Source of the DNA: Pseudoips prasinana
Taxonomy: Eukaryota; Arthropoda; Insecta; Lepidoptera; Nolidae
Direction of reading: 5' to 3'
Assembly: GCA_951640165.1 (NCBI GenBank)
Contig: OX621246.1
Location: 9,635,001 to 9,699,000, forward strand
DNA: 64,000 nt
The notes under the pieces were generated by a model. The model searched no databases. It saw only the letters and a program-made list of their open reading frames with translations, and was not told the DNA's origin. Of the stretch, positions 59,601 to 62,600 are shown one piece after another; positions within the stretch are counted from its first letter, which is position 1; every line of letters begins with the position of its first letter. The position numbers and the translations under genes are program-made.

Positions 59601-62600
59601 GACTTTACGATGTTAAGACAATGTTAAGTCACTTTGTGCCACCGTTAATTTGTATAGAATTATTTTTGTAATACAAGTTAACTTACAACATTGAAGCGAT
59701 TGGCGAAAGACAAGCTTTCTGGCTTAGTTCATTTTTACTCCTTAATTCATCACACCGTATTTGATTCTGGGGTTTATCACGAAACTTTTGTTCTATATCG
59801 AGATCTTTTTAAATAGGTTGTGTTGTTTTATCTACGGCTAAAACATAATATTCTCTAAGGTCTCCATAATACTGGGTAATTTTACGTAAAGCTAATACAA
59901 AATCATGCTAAGTCTAGGTAATAAAGGTTAACGGATGACCCCCAACACCCCAAAATTGTATTGGTGATTGGTGATTTACTATCGGCTTCATTTCCGGAAT
60001 ACACACTTTGCCACTGAAGAACTTCAAAGTTTCACTTAATTTAAATCTCTCAAATGCAGAATATGAATTGTTTTAAAAGAATATATCAGTCACAGTTAAA
60101 AATAGATTTGTATAAAGCAAAGATAATCCCCATCTATTATTTGCCGAGATATCGCCCTAACAGCGAAGCATTTCCATTTTAACTGTGGCTGAACATAATG
60201 ATATGCAAATGTTTATTGCTCCAATATGGTGGTGGGCTATTTTGATATATATATATATACCATTGATCTCATAACGGAATAGTTCATAATCACATTAGCA
60301 AACTCGATGCGCTATTAATACCAAAGATACTAATGTCATTTTTTCTTTTGTTCCTTTTTTGTGAGCACATAGCAGGATTCTAAACAAGGAGGTTCAATAT
60401 TCGTAACAAAAATACTAATATGCTTGCCGATGACTTTCCATGTATTTTAATCATATCACTGATGATCATTTTGGTTTCACTGTATCGCTGTGCACACGGC
60501 GACTAGTTGACTTCCACTCACTTGTCACATGTAATGATTTGTTTTGATGACGGCTCGGATCGTCATCATCTCGTAAGATGGCACTCACTGAAATGCAAAG
60601 TTTATATTGCACCTGGTATAGTGACGACGGCACCTATTATTGATTTTGGCGCACAGTTGTTGAGTATTTAGCGATGGACACAATTTTGCATGCTTTCTTT
60701 ACCGACACCGCACCGTTTTTCGTTCGATTAAGTTTTCACTGGGCACCAGATAGGTATCACGTTTTGCTGCACGCAACTGTTGGGCTGGTAACAATTTGTT
60801 ATGAAACAGTTACGTTGCGTGAGGCAAATACTGCACTTTTAGGAATCACTCAGCACAACTAGCGACGACACGAGGTGAGAGAGCGAGTGCGTGACACAAT
60901 ATTTCGAACCGCTTGAGTGGCTCAGGATGTTTTCGCTGCTATTCCACGTAACCGCCGCATCAAGCGCTACTTGAGAAAAGTAGTTGACGCCCTGAGCACC
61001 CACTTGGTTATACCACCGCTCGACACGCACCATGGCCCGAGCGCCGCATTTGAATACCAATACCGTCCCCACACGACACGCGCGCATGCTACTGAACTAC
61101 TCACAATAACTACTTCTTTACTCACTGTACTGTCCTGACTCTATCTACTATTAGCGGGAAGGCTGCGGGTCGAAGCCAACTCCCGAGGATCCGACGCCAA
61201 ATTACAACTTACAACCTATTGGCAACCGTATGGATCCCAGGGATAGGTCCGCGACACTCTTCGCCTGTACCCCCGACTGCTCAGCTCGGTTACCTAGACT
61301 ACGCGCTATCTCTCTCTTTATCTATCTCTATCTATCTCACTTGCTCTTGTGCTACGACCTCTCGCAGTAGCAATTTCACTCTCGCCTCTCTTCTTTCTTC
61401 TGTATACTCTATCAGACTTTCGTCGTGCATGCACACTAGATATTGTGACATAATACAGAATACTATTATGCCTAACGTTCGCTATTGCCGTTAACGAGAA
61501 CGGGCGGGGCTCAGAGAACGCTGCGTGATAAGACCCGGCACATTCACTCCTGATAAGTACATCGACGATTTCATTATCTAATACAGAATAATTATTTGAA
61601 GAGCACAGCCAATGGACACTGACACAGTTAAAAACATCACAGAGGATACACAGGTACGAGTCATCATACACACGAAGGTATGGCGCACAGACAACTAGAC
61701 AACACAAAGAAGCACACACACTAAAGACTGGCGCCGTCGCGTTAATCAATACATGTGCGTGTGAGTGACTTCTCTGCACCGACGGACGTGGAACGATTCA
61801 TCGAACGTGTGTAACTTGCCTTTTTTTGTTCAATGCGACAGTTTCAAACGTCGTTATACGTTCCTGAACCTCATTTTAAACTGAAAACAAGTTTAATGAC
61901 TTACAAACTCTTAAATTTTCACTTTATTCAAGGAATAAATATTCCATTCCCGTTTGTTCCGCGCGTCCTGAACAGAAAAAGGCAATGCATACGAATCTAG
62001 ACCGATGTCCCGAGCGACTTAATTCGAATGCGCTTCCTTAAGAGCTCAAAATACACGAGGAAATAAAATAAGAGTGCCCCCCATTTGCCGACAAGCGTTC
62101 TACTCGTAATCTCTCACTTAGTAGTTCCGTTCGCCCTGCAATGTTCGCACAATTTGTCTTAAATGTATTTGAATGCGTTTTTCTCTTTTTTCTCTCGTCA
62201 CTGACTTTGTATGGGCCGCTGGTAACCCGTACAGCCGTAAGGAGTGAGTATCAATTACTATAGTGCTTGTATCGGTGTGCGTTTGTGCTTGTGCCTAAAG
62301 CTTTATGTAGTTATCTTCCTAGTTCCTTAATCTAACGATTAACTCTAAAACAAACTGCAAGCGATAACCTCTATAAGCATGTCTTCGTAGACGACATTAC
62401 TAATCAACAAAGACTTGGTGTGTCCCGCCCCATGGTTTACATTTGATTTGATGCTCCCAAGTCTGAGTTCCCGAAGCATGGTCCCTTGCAGAGTGTCAAT
62501 TAAGGATTTTAGTTAATAGAAATGCTGCTTTGGAAACTTATAGATGAAATACTTACTAAATGTTGACTCTTTGTAAACGCTTGACGATTTTAGTTGTTCT

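Noticed and set aside
60674..61138. Two + strand frames of 62 and 73 residues
   Set aside because: No recognisable domain or splice signals; covered by the weakly called CpG-rich block.
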